Source: Kiritimatiellota bacterium
GTDB lineage: Bacteria; Verrucomicrobiota; Lentisphaeria; Oligosphaerales; JAADHN01
NCBI GenBank assembly: GCA_013151865.1
Contig: JAADHN010000090.1
Coordinates: 1-64,000, forward strand
Reading direction: 5' to 3'
Length of the DNA: 64,000 nucleotides
The translations under genes and the position numbers were made by a program. The notes below the pieces were generated by a model. It made no database searches, was not told the origin of the DNA, and saw nothing but the letters and a program-made list of their open reading frames with translations. Of this stretch, positions 20,453 to 32,200 are shown one piece after another. The stretch's first letter is position 1. Each line of letters starts with the position of its first letter.

Positions 20453-22495
20453 TCAGGCGTGTCGGTTCAGGTCGATGTGCACCCCGGACAACCCCAGGGC
20501 CCACACGAGGACCGCCCAAACCGCGCACGCCATGATCTCGCCGATGATCAGGCCGATGAAAAACGGTTTGACCCGCTCGAACGTGTGCCGCCCACCGTAC
20601 TTAAGGACCATCGTCTTCACCAGCCAGGCAATGAAAAACGAGAACCAGTAGGCACGAATCAGCGGGTTGACGAACATGATGTAGCCCACCGGGTGCGGGA
20701 ACCAAAAAAGCGTACGCCGCAGAAATACGCTCAGAATAACCCAGGCCGCACCCGCCACGGCGCTGGTCACATGCCCCGGCGACCAGGCCTGTTGCCACTC
20801 GACCAATTTGCGCGCCCGGTCCAGAAGCATCGGCGTCGCCTGCGAGTAGAACCAGGAACTCATCTGCTGGGCCCCCACGCGATAAGCCAATAAGATCGAC
20901 CCCACCACGGACGCCGTTACGGTCGCCAAGATTGAAATCCATAACGTCAGATGGAATCGAAACCGTGTCGAACCGGCGTCGTCGCTCATCTTCTCGGCAT
21001 TCAGGAATGCCGGAGCAATGAAGGTCTTGATGTCCAAGAAAAGGATCGAGTAAAAGGTCAGCAGCGGTGCGATCACCCCGGCGCCGATCACGCGTGGCAG
21101 ATTCAACATCTTGGCGAAATGAAAAGGCCCGGTCCAAGACTGGTACCCGAAAATCCCGCACTCCGCCACCACGCGCATCAGACTCACAGTGATGACGGTG
21201 AGCAATGTGACGAAAACGAAGACCCAGAACAGGCCCTGCCACCGACTCGCGGCGGGCAAGTGCGCCGTCATCCACCAGATCATGCCCAGAAAAGAAGCCC
21301 CCAAGCCCACCAGGGGCCAGAGCTGACGACGACGCTCGGACGGCGACAGGTCACGCGCCCCCTCGCGGTAGCCGGCCAGGGCTTTGTACAGACAGATGAC
21401 CCCGAAGGCAACGATGGCCCCGCCGCCCTGCGCGGTCAAGAAGTTGCTCGTCCAAATCCAGTCGCGAGGAAAATCCGCTCCCGTCTTGCCGAACCCGAGG
21501 GAACAGGCCGCGAACACCATGGCGTTATACACGAGGAAATAAAACCAAATCGAAAAACTGACCGCCGGCGGCAAAAGAAAAGCAATCCCCACGGCGGCAA
21601 AGAAGACACTTAGGTTGAAAGCGCCCAATAGCGAGTTGAAGGCCGTGTCCTTCAGCACGCCGGTGTCAAGCACCAGGGGGATCGGACTCACTCCATGGAG
21701 CCAACCTGCGGCAATCGAGCCGTTCCATAGTTGCACACAGAACGGCACCAGAAAACCGACCCAGAAAACCCCGGTCCGAAACGACGCCGGAATGCGTCCT
21801 CGATTCCCCGGTGGGATCAATTCTTGCGGGATCTTCGCCAGGGGGAATATGAGTTTCTCCCGGTACGCCCATTGCGGGTACAGCACCAGAGTGAGAAAAT
21901 AGAAAAGACCGTATCCGGCGGCCACAAACCCGAACCAGTTAAACAAGGGGCCCAGCCAGGCACGCCAAGGCACGTCGCGCCACAGCGATTGCGACGGATC
22001 GAGCCCTTCACGGAACTGGACGACCTGGCGCTCGTCCCGCAGGTAGAGACGGTCGTCCAGGAACGGGAGGATGTCTTTGTCCCAACCTCGTTGCGCAGTG
22101 GCCCATTTCGGGTTGTGCGGCGTCGCGATGAGCGGTACGAGCTGGTCCGCCAAACCAAATGTGGAAATCCCGGCCGTGACCGCCAACGTGGCAAAAACCA
22201 GGATCAGCTCCGCACGACCCAGCGGCTTGATCCACGGCAAAATGCGCAACAACGGATTGACCCCGACAACCAGGAGCACCAAGATCACGAAACTGACCAC
22301 CGAAATCTGGGTCGAGGTGACGTAGATCCCCTGCCGGTGCGAGGCATACAGGGTCAACAACGCCTGCAGTACACAGAGAACGACCGCCAACACCGCCGCC
22401 CCCCATCGGATACGCGCCGCGCCGGTGCTCGCGGCGCGATGGCCGGCGCGGCCTTCCGGAGAATTCGCGCGTTGATAAGTGGAGCCTTGCGACAC
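20453..22495 (-). CDS. Polytopic membrane protein, DUF6785/DUF6784-like family (copy B, GTG start)
   Basis: Paralogue of 11848-13902; repeated hydrophobic segments; PKWATAQRGWDKDILPFLDDRLYL, YPQWAYREKLIFPLAKIP. Confidence 0.8.
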   Translation of the reverse strand: MSQGSTYQRANSPEGRAGHRAASTGAARIRWGAAVLAVVLCVLQALLTLYASHRQGIYVTSTQISVVSFVILVLLVVGVNPLLRILPWIKPLGRAELILVFATLAVTAGISTFGLADQLVPLIATPHNPKWATAQRGWDKDILPFLDDRLYLRDERQVVQFREGLDPSQSLWRDVPWRAWLGPLFNWFGFVAAGYGLFYFLTLVLYPQWAYREKLIFPLAKIPQELIPPGNRGRIPASFRTGVFWVGFLVPFCVQLWNGSIAAGWLHGVSPIPLVLDTGVLKDTAFNSLLGAFNLSVFFAAVGIAFLLPPAVSFSIWFYFLVYNAMVFAACSLGFGKTGADFPRDWIWTSNFLTAQGGGAIVAFGVICLYKALAGYREGARDLSPSERRRQLWPLVGLGASFLGMIWWMTAHLPAASRWQGLFWVFVFVTLLTVITVSLMRVVAECGIFGYQSWTGPFHFAKMLNLPRVIGAGVIAPLLTFYSILFLDIKTFIAPAFLNAEKMSDDAGSTRFRFHLTLWISILATVTASVVGSILLAYRVGAQQMSSWFYSQATPMLLDRARKLVEWQQAWSPGHVTSAVAGAAWVILSVFLRRTLFWFPHPVGYIMFVNPLIRAYWFSFFIAWLVKTMVLKYGGRHTFERVKPFFIGLIIGEIMACAVWAVLVWALGLSGVHIDLNRHA

Positions 22496-23014
22496 GATTC
22501 CCGCACACTTTCAAACTTGAACACTCAAGCACAGCACCGGCCCCCAACCCGCCGTCCTGCAGTGGGCAATCCACCTCGGAATCGCCCCGGAGAACCTGCG
22601 GGACCGAGAGTCTCGCCCGCGCGCAGAGACGCCTTGGGACGACCGACCCGGTCCGCTGCACGCCTTCCCCTCAGATTGCCGGCCGAGCACACAATATATC
22701 CCGACAAACCCGAACGACCCGCAAATTCGAAGAAATGGCGGCACACAACCTTTTTGCCGCCGGAGCGCACAGCCCCAACCGACCGGAGCGATTGCGTTGC
22801 CTCCATCCGTTGCGACCTGTCCCTTCTCCAATTCAGGTCGACACGCGGACCGCCGTCCGGCTCCTTCCCGGCCACTTCGTATTCCGAAGACAGTGAATTC
22901 CATCGAATTCGTGGTAGATTCGCGGACGAAGCGGAATCGGGGTGGAGACGCCCGGAGTGCATCCCCGAACCTCGCTGAGTCGATGCATAGAAGACAGGAA
23001 AGGCATGCATTATT

Positions 23015-24394
23015 ATGGGTACGCGTCGCCCCAATGTGGTGTTCATTGTCACCGACAACCAATCGCCCTGGACCATGGGATGTTACGGTAACGATGAAAT
23101 CCTCACGCCCAACCTGGACCGGCTGGCAGCCCAGGGCACGCGTTTCGCAAACGCCTACTGTGTGAATCCAGTATGCTCGCCCAATCGGGCCACGAACCTC
23201 ACCGGCCTCATCCCCTCCCAACACGGTGTCCACAACTGGCTCGGACAGGAAAAACCGAGCGCACAAATGGGGCCGGACGCCTACTGCACCATCCGGGAAT
23301 TCTCCAATCTGCCGCAACTCCTGGCGGATGCCGACTACGAGTGCGGACTAAGCGGCAAATGGCACCTGGGCGACAGCCTTCACCCGCAACTCGGATTCAC
23401 CTACTGGTTCACCAAACCCTACGGACACACCGGGTCGTTCTATAATTCGGAAGCGATCTGGAACGGAACAGTCTACACGGAACCGCGATACATGACCGAT
23501 GTCATCGCCGAGCACGCCGAAGATTTCCTCCGAAACACCCGCCTCCCATTCTTTCTTTACGTGGGGTTCAACGGACCCTATGGCCTCGATCAGGATCTGC
23601 GCCGAGTTCACCGAAATCGCTGGACCGAGTACTACGCCGACAAAGAACTGCGCTGCTTTCCACGCGAAGAAGTCCACCCTTGGCTGGTGAATAACCGCGA
23701 CGTGATCAACAACGTGCAGGCAATGCGCAACTACGCCGCGGCCGTGAGCGGCGTCGACGACGGCGTCGGCCGTATCCTGGAAACGCTGGCAAGCCTGGGC
23801 CTCGCGGAAGACACGCTCGTGGTTTTCACCGCGGACCACGGACTCAGCGGCGGACACCACGGATTTTGGGGCATGGGCGACCACTCCCGCCCTCTGCACA
23901 TGTTCGACCCGCACCTGAACGTCCCCCTGCTCTTCCGCCACCCGACCACTGTTCCGGCAGGAGCGGTCTGCGAGACCATGACATGCAACTACGACCTCTT
24001 CCCCACCCTGCTCGATTACCTCGGCATCCATGCCCCGGAAGCGGCCCCTGCGGGCCTGCCCGGAAAAAGCTACGCCCCGGTCTTGCGCGGCGAGCACTGC
24101 AAACCCCCGGAGCAAGAAGTCGTCTTCCACGAATACGAAAACACCCGGACGGTCCGCACCCGAACCTGGAAACTGACCCGGCGCCGTCCCGTCGGACCGG
24201 ACGAACTGTACAACTTGATCGAAGACCCCGGCGAACGCACCAATCGCATCGACGACCCCGCAGCGGCCGAGGCTCGAGACGACCTCGACGCCCGACTCAC
24301 CCGATTCTTCGAGACGTTCGCCGATCCCCAATACGATCTGTGGCGCGGCGGCCGGAGCAAGGCGGGACTCATGCTTGACGTCAAGCCGGGATGA
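23015..24394 (+). CDS. Sulfatase (Cys-type)
   Basis: RPNVVFIVTDNQSPWTMGCYGN; CSPNR sulfatase motif; KWHLGD; TADHGLSGGHHGFWGMGDHSRPLHMFDPHLNVPLL. Confidence 0.95.
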   Translation: MGTRRPNVVFIVTDNQSPWTMGCYGNDEILTPNLDRLAAQGTRFANAYCVNPVCSPNRATNLTGLIPSQHGVHNWLGQEKPSAQMGPDAYCTIREFSNLPQLLADADYECGLSGKWHLGDSLHPQLGFTYWFTKPYGHTGSFYNSEAIWNGTVYTEPRYMTDVIAEHAEDFLRNTRLPFFLYVGFNGPYGLDQDLRRVHRNRWTEYYADKELRCFPREEVHPWLVNNRDVINNVQAMRNYAAAVSGVDDGVGRILETLASLGLAEDTLVVFTADHGLSGGHHGFWGMGDHSRPLHMFDPHLNVPLLFRHPTTVPAGAVCETMTCNYDLFPTLLDYLGIHAPEAAPAGLPGKSYAPVLRGEHCKPPEQEVVFHEYENTRTVRTRTWKLTRRRPVGPDELYNLIEDPGERTNRIDDPAAAEARDDLDARLTRFFETFADPQYDLWRGGRSKAGLMLDVKPG

Positions 24395-24721
24395 GGGGCG
24401 ATCCACCCAAAAGAAAAGGCCGGGACGGACCCCCGGGCCGAACGCCGGTATGTGGACGTATCCTGCGTGAACATCCGCAGCGTGTTCTCTCGTTCCTGCG
24501 CAGCGCCCTCGACGACTGCCCGCACACGGGATATCGAGCACAGGGAAAACCGCGCATCGACGAAACAATGCGACGCGGAAATCATCATCCAACGCGCCAA
24601 GGACCGATCCCCCGACCTTCAGCCGCGAGTCGCCGCCGACAAAAACAGAATACCAAACCGCACCGACGTGCTTGCGGACCGAAGTGCAATCGCCCGATTC
24701 ACGGAGAGCCGGAACAACCTC

Positions 24722-25873
24722 ATGCAACACGATTTCCACATTGGCGATTTCGGAGCAATCCCAGACGCGAAGACCGTCAACACCACTGCCCTGCAGCGTG
24801 CGGTCGACGCCTGTCACCAGGCCGGAGGCGGACGCGTCCTGTGCGGTCCGGGTGTATGGATCACGGGCAGTGTGGAACTCAAGAGTCGCGTGGAACTGCA
24901 CTTGGCGCCGGGCTGCCGGGTCGTCGGCAGCCCACTCGATGACTACACGCTGCTCGTCGCGGACGGGCTCCATACGGAACTGGCGCCCGAGAAGTCGGCA
25001 CACGCTCTCTTGTGGGCGGCGAACGCCGAAAATATCGCGATCACGGGATCCGGCATGGTCGATGGAATGGGCCTTGCTTTTTACAATGACCCCAACGGCA
25101 AGGGAAAACTGGCGAAACCAAGTACCCCGCGCCCCCGGATCGGTATGTTCTACCAATGCTGCGATGTCCGCATTCAGGACGTTGCTCTCGTGGATTGCGC
25201 CTGCTGGACGCTGTGGCTGATGCAATGCGAGAGGGTGCGGGTCCGCGGAATCGCGATCCGCGGAAACCGACGCCTGCGCAATGTCGACGGCATCGATGTC
25301 GACGCGTGCCGGGATGTGACCATAAGCGATTGCCAAATGGACACCGAAGACGATTGCATCGCAATCCGGTCCATTCAACACTTGTACGATTCTCCAGCGG
25401 TTTGCGAGAACATCGCCGTCACGAATTGTGTGCTCAGGAGTGGGTGCCAGGGCGTGCGGGTCGGTTGCCCGAGCGACAACGTCATTCGCAATTGTACGTT
25501 TTCCAACCTGGTGATCGAGAGCGGGAGTAACGGTATCCTTTTCGAGAATCCACGGCGGTATCTCCATTCGCAAAGCGGCAAGACCGCGGATATCTCGGAG
25601 ATCGTGTTCTCGAACATTGTCGTGAACAGCCGGCGGTCCGGGATCAAGGTGTTGGTCGAAGACGGCATCGCGTTGCAGCGGTTGGCGCACTTGAGTTTCT
25701 CGGACATTCGAGTACGGAGTGACGAGCCGTGCGTGATCCAGGGCAGCGCGGAAACCGTAATTCGGGACATCCGCTTCAGCAACGTGGCGATCGAGACCTC
25801 GGGTACGGATGCGATCCTCTGCCGTCGTTGCGAGGAGGTCCATCTGTCGAACGTAGAACTCTCCAATCGCTGA
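24722..25873 (+). CDS. Glycoside hydrolase family 28-like (polygalacturonase-type) parallel beta-helix protein
   Basis: FHIGDFGAIPDAKTVNTTALQRAVDACHQAGGGRVLCGPGVWITGSVELKS; NVDGIDVDACRDVTISDCQMDTEDDCIAIRS. Confidence 0.85.
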   Translation: MQHDFHIGDFGAIPDAKTVNTTALQRAVDACHQAGGGRVLCGPGVWITGSVELKSRVELHLAPGCRVVGSPLDDYTLLVADGLHTELAPEKSAHALLWAANAENIAITGSGMVDGMGLAFYNDPNGKGKLAKPSTPRPRIGMFYQCCDVRIQDVALVDCACWTLWLMQCERVRVRGIAIRGNRRLRNVDGIDVDACRDVTISDCQMDTEDDCIAIRSIQHLYDSPAVCENIAVTNCVLRSGCQGVRVGCPSDNVIRNCTFSNLVIESGSNGILFENPRRYLHSQSGKTADISEIVFSNIVVNSRRSGIKVLVEDGIALQRLAHLSFSDIRVRSDEPCVIQGSAETVIRDIRFSNVAIETSGTDAILCRRCEEVHLSNVELSNR

Positions 25874-25892
25874 CCCGGATTACGGACAAACG

Positions 25893-26024
25893 TCGTAGCG
25901 AGAAGGCGCAGCTTGCACGGACTCAGGTCATTGCATGAAACGACGGGCGAGGGGGTGCTGAAACACCGGCCCGGGCGGCAATGTTCTGAAGATGTGTGAG
26001 ATGCGTCATCGCAGCAGACGGCTC
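25893..26024 (-). repeat. Dispersed intergenic repeat, copy 1
   Basis: Reverse complement shares GAGCC(A/G)TCTGCTGCGATGACGCATCTCACAC..CTTCA(A/G)AACATTGC and GCAATGAC(C/T)TGA(A/G)TCCG(C/T)GCAAGCTGCG(C/T)C(C/T)TCTCGC with 56523-56665. Confidence 0.8.
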
Positions 26025-26193
26025 GTGAATTGTTCGGACCACAGAAGGGAAGGCATATAGCTCGGCCGACTGGCAGCGGTCGACCGTCAACCCGGGGCCC
26101 CGAGATAGGCTGTCGAGATCATGGATGGAAGTCATGCGGACGGACAAGCAGCGACGCAAATGGGACACGGGTAGTTTTGAAAAGAGGTCCCCG

Positions 26194-28761
26194 ATGCGAA
26201 CGCCGATTCTCCTTGCTTTCGCCTCCCTGAGCGTGGCAGCGATCCCCGCGCGAACACAGCAAACGCCGCGCGCGGCTTTCTTCGTTGCGACAAACGGCAA
26301 TGACGTTTGGTCGGGCCGCATCGCCGCACGGAATGCCGCCGGCACCGACGGCCCGTTCCGGACGCTCCAACGGGCGCGCGATGCCCTGCGCCGACTCAGG
26401 CGAATGAACCCGAAAGCGGCACTGACCGTCATGGTCCGGGGCGGCACATATTACATGCCCGCTCCTCTGGTGTTTACGCCGGAGGACTCCGGCACGAAGG
26501 ACCGGCCGGTGCGCTTTCTCGCTTTCCCCGGCGAGAAACCCGTGCTCAGCGGCGGCCGCCCTATCATGGGTTGGCATCCCGGAGACAACGGGCTTTGGGA
26601 GGCGCACCTGCCGGACGTAAGAGCGGGCAAGTGGTATTTCCGGCAGCTCCGGGTCGGGGACCGCATGCAGCACCAGGCCCGCTATCCCAATTACGATCCC
26701 GATGACCCGATCAAGGGCGGCTGGTTGCTCGCAGACGACCCCGCGGGCGGGCGCAAAGGCGGGTTCGGTGGAGTCGTGGGATCCATTCACAATCGAGGCG
26801 ACTTCCTCGAATGGATTGTGGACGTACCCGCGGACGGCGATTACCGCCTCTGGCTGTTCGCAGGCGTCAAGATGAAGCCGTTCGGGCACGACGGCATGGC
26901 CGGACAGACCGGGTTCAGCATCGACGGCGGCTCGCCCGTCATCCTCGATAAAGGCCCTGTCGAGACCGGTAACTGGCGTCGCTTCCTCTGGAGCGAATGC
27001 GCCGTACTCCCGCTCGCGACCGGCCGGCGGCGCCTTCGCTGGGTCAACCTGAAAGGCGGCGGGATCGACTTCGACGCGTTCTGCCTGACGGACGACATGG
27101 ACTACACCCCCAAAGGGACAAAGCTCAAGCCCCCGGCAGCCGGAAAACATCTCGTAGTGGTCCAGGCCGAGGATTACATCAAGTGTCAAGGCAAGCAACT
27201 CCGGGTCACGTGGCCGCGGGTTTACGACCGGCTCACGTATCCGCCGGACTCCGTCAAAGCCTGGCCGCTCTCGCCCGACAAGGAAATCCACATTTTTCCC
27301 GCTTGGGGCTGGGTCAACAGCATCAATCGAATCGGGCGGATCGACGAACGCACCCGCACGATCTTCTTCGACCCGCCATGCCAAGCCGACCTGCGCGTGG
27401 GCAACCGTTTTTTTATTGCCAACGTCCGGGAAGCCCTCGATGCACCCGGCGAGTTCTATCTCGACAAATCGACCGGAACGCTCATGTACCTACCGGAAAC
27501 TCCGGACTTCGTGCAACGGGAAGTCGTGGCACCCGCCATGAAACATATCCTGATCTTCCGCGGCACGGACGCGACGCGACGCACCCAGTATATCCAATTC
27601 CGTGGCTTCACATTCCGGGACACACAGTACTCCGTACCCATTGCGAGCCTATACAAACCGCCGGACGGCGCAATTCTGATGCAGGACGCGGCGCACAACC
27701 GCGTCCAGAACTGTACGTTCGAGCACTTGGGCGGCTGGGCGCTCGTCGGCGTGGGCGCGGCGGACCGGAACGAATTCGTCGGCAATACGGTCCGGTACGT
27801 GGGCCAGGGCGGCGTCTTCCTCTGCGGTCAGTCGGGCAAGAACCGACTGATGATCGGTGACGATCCACGGATGGGCGGCGTCAAACTTCCCGGCGACCGC
27901 CCCGCGGGCTCCGGCCCCACCGGCAATCTCGTGGCCGGAAACCATATTCATCATATCGGTCTCGTGTACAAACACGTCGCGGGGGTTTTTGCGGAGACCG
28001 CACATGAAAACGTGATCGTCCACAACTTCATCCACGACACACCGCGCTACGGCATCTCCCTCAAACGGAAATGCCGCGGCAACCGGGTCGAGTTCAACGA
28101 AGTCCGGCGCACCAATCTCGAGACCAACGACACAGGGGCCATCGAAACCTACACCACCACGACCCCGAACCTGATCAACAACAACCTGATCGTCGACTCG
28201 ATCGGGCTCAAGGTGACCGAGGACAAGGTCTGGCACACACCCTTCTACGCCTGGGGGATCTACCTCGACGGGTATTCGAGCCACCAAACCGTGACGAACA
28301 ATGTCTGCCTGCGAACCGTGCTCGGCGGCGTCATGGTCAATGGCGGCTGGAACAACCGGATAGAGAACAACGTGTTCGCCAACGGCAGCGAACACCTCGT
28401 GACGCTCAGCAATTACCTGCGTAAATACCACGGTAACAAGTTCATGCACAACGTCGTCTATTCCGACATCGACCCGCCGGCCGACGTGCGCGTGACCAAT
28501 TGGGGCCCCGACCTCGACTTTGAAATCGACTTCAACCTTTACTGGCTGAAAAACGGCGAACCCCCCACGTTCTCCGGCACGCCCTGGACCAAGTGGACTG
28601 CGTGGGGATTCGACCGGCATTCCCTGGTGACCGACCCGAGGTTCGGAGATGTGGAGAAAGAGGATTTCCGTTTCGCCCCGGACTCCCCCGCCCTCAAATT
28701 GGGCATTCATCCCATCGACTTGTCCAAAGTCGGGCTTCGGGGATACAAACCGCCGCAATGA
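26194..28761 (+). CDS. Secreted right-handed parallel beta-helix protein
   Basis: Signal peptide MRTPILLAFASLSVAAIPARTQ; FFVATNGNDVWSGR..DGPFRTLQRARDALR start typical of beta-helix proteins; repeated N-rich coils (NTVRYVGQGGVFLCG, NHIHHIG, NFIHDTPRYGISL). Confidence 0.85.
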   Translation: MRTPILLAFASLSVAAIPARTQQTPRAAFFVATNGNDVWSGRIAARNAAGTDGPFRTLQRARDALRRLRRMNPKAALTVMVRGGTYYMPAPLVFTPEDSGTKDRPVRFLAFPGEKPVLSGGRPIMGWHPGDNGLWEAHLPDVRAGKWYFRQLRVGDRMQHQARYPNYDPDDPIKGGWLLADDPAGGRKGGFGGVVGSIHNRGDFLEWIVDVPADGDYRLWLFAGVKMKPFGHDGMAGQTGFSIDGGSPVILDKGPVETGNWRRFLWSECAVLPLATGRRRLRWVNLKGGGIDFDAFCLTDDMDYTPKGTKLKPPAAGKHLVVVQAEDYIKCQGKQLRVTWPRVYDRLTYPPDSVKAWPLSPDKEIHIFPAWGWVNSINRIGRIDERTRTIFFDPPCQADLRVGNRFFIANVREALDAPGEFYLDKSTGTLMYLPETPDFVQREVVAPAMKHILIFRGTDATRRTQYIQFRGFTFRDTQYSVPIASLYKPPDGAILMQDAAHNRVQNCTFEHLGGWALVGVGAADRNEFVGNTVRYVGQGGVFLCGQSGKNRLMIGDDPRMGGVKLPGDRPAGSGPTGNLVAGNHIHHIGLVYKHVAGVFAETAHENVIVHNFIHDTPRYGISLKRKCRGNRVEFNEVRRTNLETNDTGAIETYTTTTPNLINNNLIVDSIGLKVTEDKVWHTPFYAWGIYLDGYSSHQTVTNNVCLRTVLGGVMVNGGWNNRIENNVFANGSEHLVTLSNYLRKYHGNKFMHNVVYSDIDPPADVRVTNWGPDLDFEIDFNLYWLKNGEPPTFSGTPWTKWTAWGFDRHSLVTDPRFGDVEKEDFRFAPDSPALKLGIHPIDLSKVGLRGYKPPQ

Positions 28762-29216
28762 ATACGCCCTCGCTTTCCCCACCGAGTAGCTTGAGCCGGT
28801 CCCCCCCCCCAAGCTCGTCGGGAACGCGCAAGTTCAACGAACGCGCAATCCGGGGCGACTGGAGGGGGGCCCCATCGGGCGGGAGGGCCGTGCATCGGAA
28901 GGCGGGCGGATCGAAACGTTGTTCACACGTCATCCGATGCGCCTGTCCGCCTGGCGTCGCACCGGTCTGTGAGGCCGATGCGGAAGTCACGGCCGTTGCC
29001 GAGAGGAGGGGCTGCGTTGGAACAGATTCAACGGGCGCGCTTGAATCACCTGCATGACAAGCTGACGGTCACCCACAAACCGTACCTGAATTCGCCGGAA
29101 TGCGACCCACATGCGGGGGTTGTGCCAACCCCTTGCGAGTTTGGCAACTTGCTCGCCGTCGTCGGCGCCTCCTGTTTGTGAAAAATGCGGGCCAAGGCCA
29201 ACGTGGAGGACCTGTC

Positions 29217-32200
29217 ATGAACAACGCAAGGTTGAGACTCGCGCTTGTCATTTCTCTTTCTTCCGTGGCATCAGGGAGTGTGGCGCCGTGGAAGATAAAA
29301 CCCATAGAGATTATCCGCGGCAAGAAGCAGCTCCATCTCCCGTTCTTGACAGCGGAAAAGCAAGATTTTGAAAAGTGGCAGGTGTGGACGAACATCCGAG
29401 CTGACTTAACCAAGAGTTCGGAGCGAAGGCTCTGGCGCGACACGGTCGCCAAGCTTACGATCTTCAATTCGGACAATTCGCGGCCCGGCTCCGTCGAGAT
29501 AGCGCCACCGCGACCCATGCCCATCCCGGGCGCATTCGACAGCGTTGACCTTTGGGTTCACGGACCGCAGAGAGCGTCGCGACCCGACTTCTTCGTAAAG
29601 ATACGAGACAGCCAGGGTAAGACGTTCGTCATTCGCCTCCTGGGAGGCGTTTGCGGCGCAGCGTTCTACCGTGGCTGGTGGGCAATGGGACACGCGCAGA
29701 CGCCATTCGATGTCGCGTTTCCAGCCCAATTCGTCTCGCTCATCTTCAAAGGCATCACGACCCCGAAACCCGACGCGATCTACTTTGACGCCCTGAGTTT
29801 TTATCAGCAAGAATACGGTCCGCTCACGTTTCCCGCGCGAAAGAAGCTGCCCTTCCCCGCGACCCCCAACACGATTCTTCCCACCACATACGGAGAATAC
29901 CGGAATACCGTTCTTGAAGACAAAGGCAGGTACGTCTTTTCCTACCGCGGAACGGATTGCACCATCAAATACGTGTACACGCCTCGGACGGGGAGCTTGA
30001 GCGACATTTGGGTCGAGTACGGTGACGGGTTTTCTTTTCAGCCAACGACGGGCGGCGGGATCGTTGCCAACGTCGGAGGCGTTCCGTTCGCCCCGCAAGC
30101 CGGCGGACTGAACGCCAAGCTGCTCGGACGGGATTTCAACGAGGCGACGAACGAGCTGGTCACGCGGTGGCGCTGGACCAAGGACGGGCGCGAGATTCGG
30201 TTCGACCTCGCGCTGAGGATAAAAGGCAAGAGCTTGATCGTGGAGGCGAAGTCCGCGAGCCGGTCCGTGCTGGCTTTTCGGATAGGCCGTTCGGCGCGCA
30301 CGCCGGAGCCGAAACTGCTCTCGGTGCCGTTCTTCGACAACCGTTGGTCGACGCCGAAGATTCTTTACACGCGGGGTGTCTTCGTCTCCGCGCTGTTGGA
30401 CTGGTATGAATCGAACGCCTCGTTGTTTCAGGTGGGGGAAAAGATTGCGGCGTGGCCTTCGGCGCTCTTGAAAAACACGCACAACTCGGAAGCGCCCTGG
30501 TTGCGCGAACACAGCAAGAAAGCACCCTCGAACCTGCTTGACCGGACGAAGGTGCTCGACGCGGACTCGGCCGTTTACAATGGCGGCTCGCTCTACCTCC
30601 CGAAAACGAACGGGGAGCGGAACCCGCTCGACGAGAGGCTGTTCATCACCGTCTCGCCCCGGCTCGCGGAGGTGCTGCCGAACATCCCCAATCCGCCCTC
30701 TCGCTTCGGTCAGCTCACCGCCAAGACCGTCTTCAGCACTCGGATGTATCCGATCACCAAACCCGAACACCTCGCCATCGAGCTGAGCTTCTGGCGCAAG
30801 ATGAAGGCGTATGGGCTCGACCACCTCCTCGTCAGGTTCCACGTGGGCATGTGGAAGACGCCCATGAAGCGGGTCAACGCGATGCAGCCGGTGCCGTCGC
30901 TCACTGCCAGCCCGGTCGTTGGAGGCGACAAGACCCTGATGAAACTGACGAACGACTTGAAAGCGCTCGGCTACCTCGTCGCACCCTATATCGACTATCT
31001 CTCGATTCATCCGCTGAACAGAATCTTTCATCCCGATCTTCTGCTTCTGTGGCCGACGAAGAGGTGGGTGCCAAGCGGCGGGATCAAGTTTCTGATAAAG
31101 CCGTTGCAGGCGGTACGGCTCGAATCGCAGTATGCGCCCAAGCTGCGTGCGAAGTTCGGCTTCACCGCTGTTTACTCCGACGAACTCGGCACCGTGCCCC
31201 CCTGGGGGCTGGTGGACTACGACAGCCGAACCCCGGGCGCGGGCAAGCTGAAAACGGCCTTCTACGCACACGGCCGGCTCCTTCTGAACGAGAAGCGCTT
31301 CTTTAACGGCCCGGTTTGGACGGAAGGCACGGCGCACTACTTCTGGGCTGGCTTGGCGGATGTCACTTACGGGCAGGACAGGAACCACGCCGACGGCCCG
31401 ACTCTCGTCGACTTCGAACTGCTCAAGATTCATCCTCTTCAGAACGACACGGGTGTGGACCTCACGCAGATGACGAAGAAGGATTTGGACTGGAAGCTGG
31501 CCACTCAGATTGTTTACGGGCACGTTGGGCACCTGTGGGGCAAGAAGGATTCGGTCACCGCGTTGCTGTGGCACGGCCGCGCGTCCCAGGCGTCCGTGCC
31601 GCACGTACTGAAGTCGTACTTCATGATGCAACAGCTCCAAAGCTACTACGCCATGGTGCCGGTGGATGCCATCCGATACAACGACGGGAGCAAGTTGGTC
31701 TCCACGAGCCGGGCCATCGCGAGCGGTGCGTACAAGAACTGCCAGGTCTACACGAGATACCAAAACGGATTGGAGGTCTACGTCAACCGCAATCAGCAGA
31801 GGCGCTGGAAGGTCGCCGTTGGAGGTAAAGAGTACGTCCTCCCCCCGAACGGATACGTTGCCTGTCTCCCTGGAAGGATTCTCGAATACTCCGCTTGGGT
31901 TGACGGACACCGGGCCGATTACGTCTCGTCGCCCGAATACACCTATTGCGACGGCCGGCGGCAGGGAACGCGTTTCGGGAAAATCGCCGCGGCCCATAGC
32001 TATGTTGTCAAAAGAGGCGCCGCCGGGTCGTTCTGGCTGATACCCACGCCGTTCCAGAAGGAGGAGACGATTACTCTGACCGGATTTGGAACGATACGAA
32101 AGATTGTGCCGTATTCTGAGGACGGGCGCACGGTCTCTGTACCCGTGCGCTACACATCGTCCGCGGGTGGCGTGAAGTTGCGTGTCGCGCCGGGCGTCTT

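Noticed and set aside
23348-25843. 831-aa minus-strand ORF
   Set aside because: Spans antisense to both the sulfatase and the GH28 gene, which have diagnostic motifs.
28801-28812. Poly-C run as phase-variation tract
   Set aside because: Lies in a non-coding gap and is not positioned in a start region or promoter of a recognisable gene.
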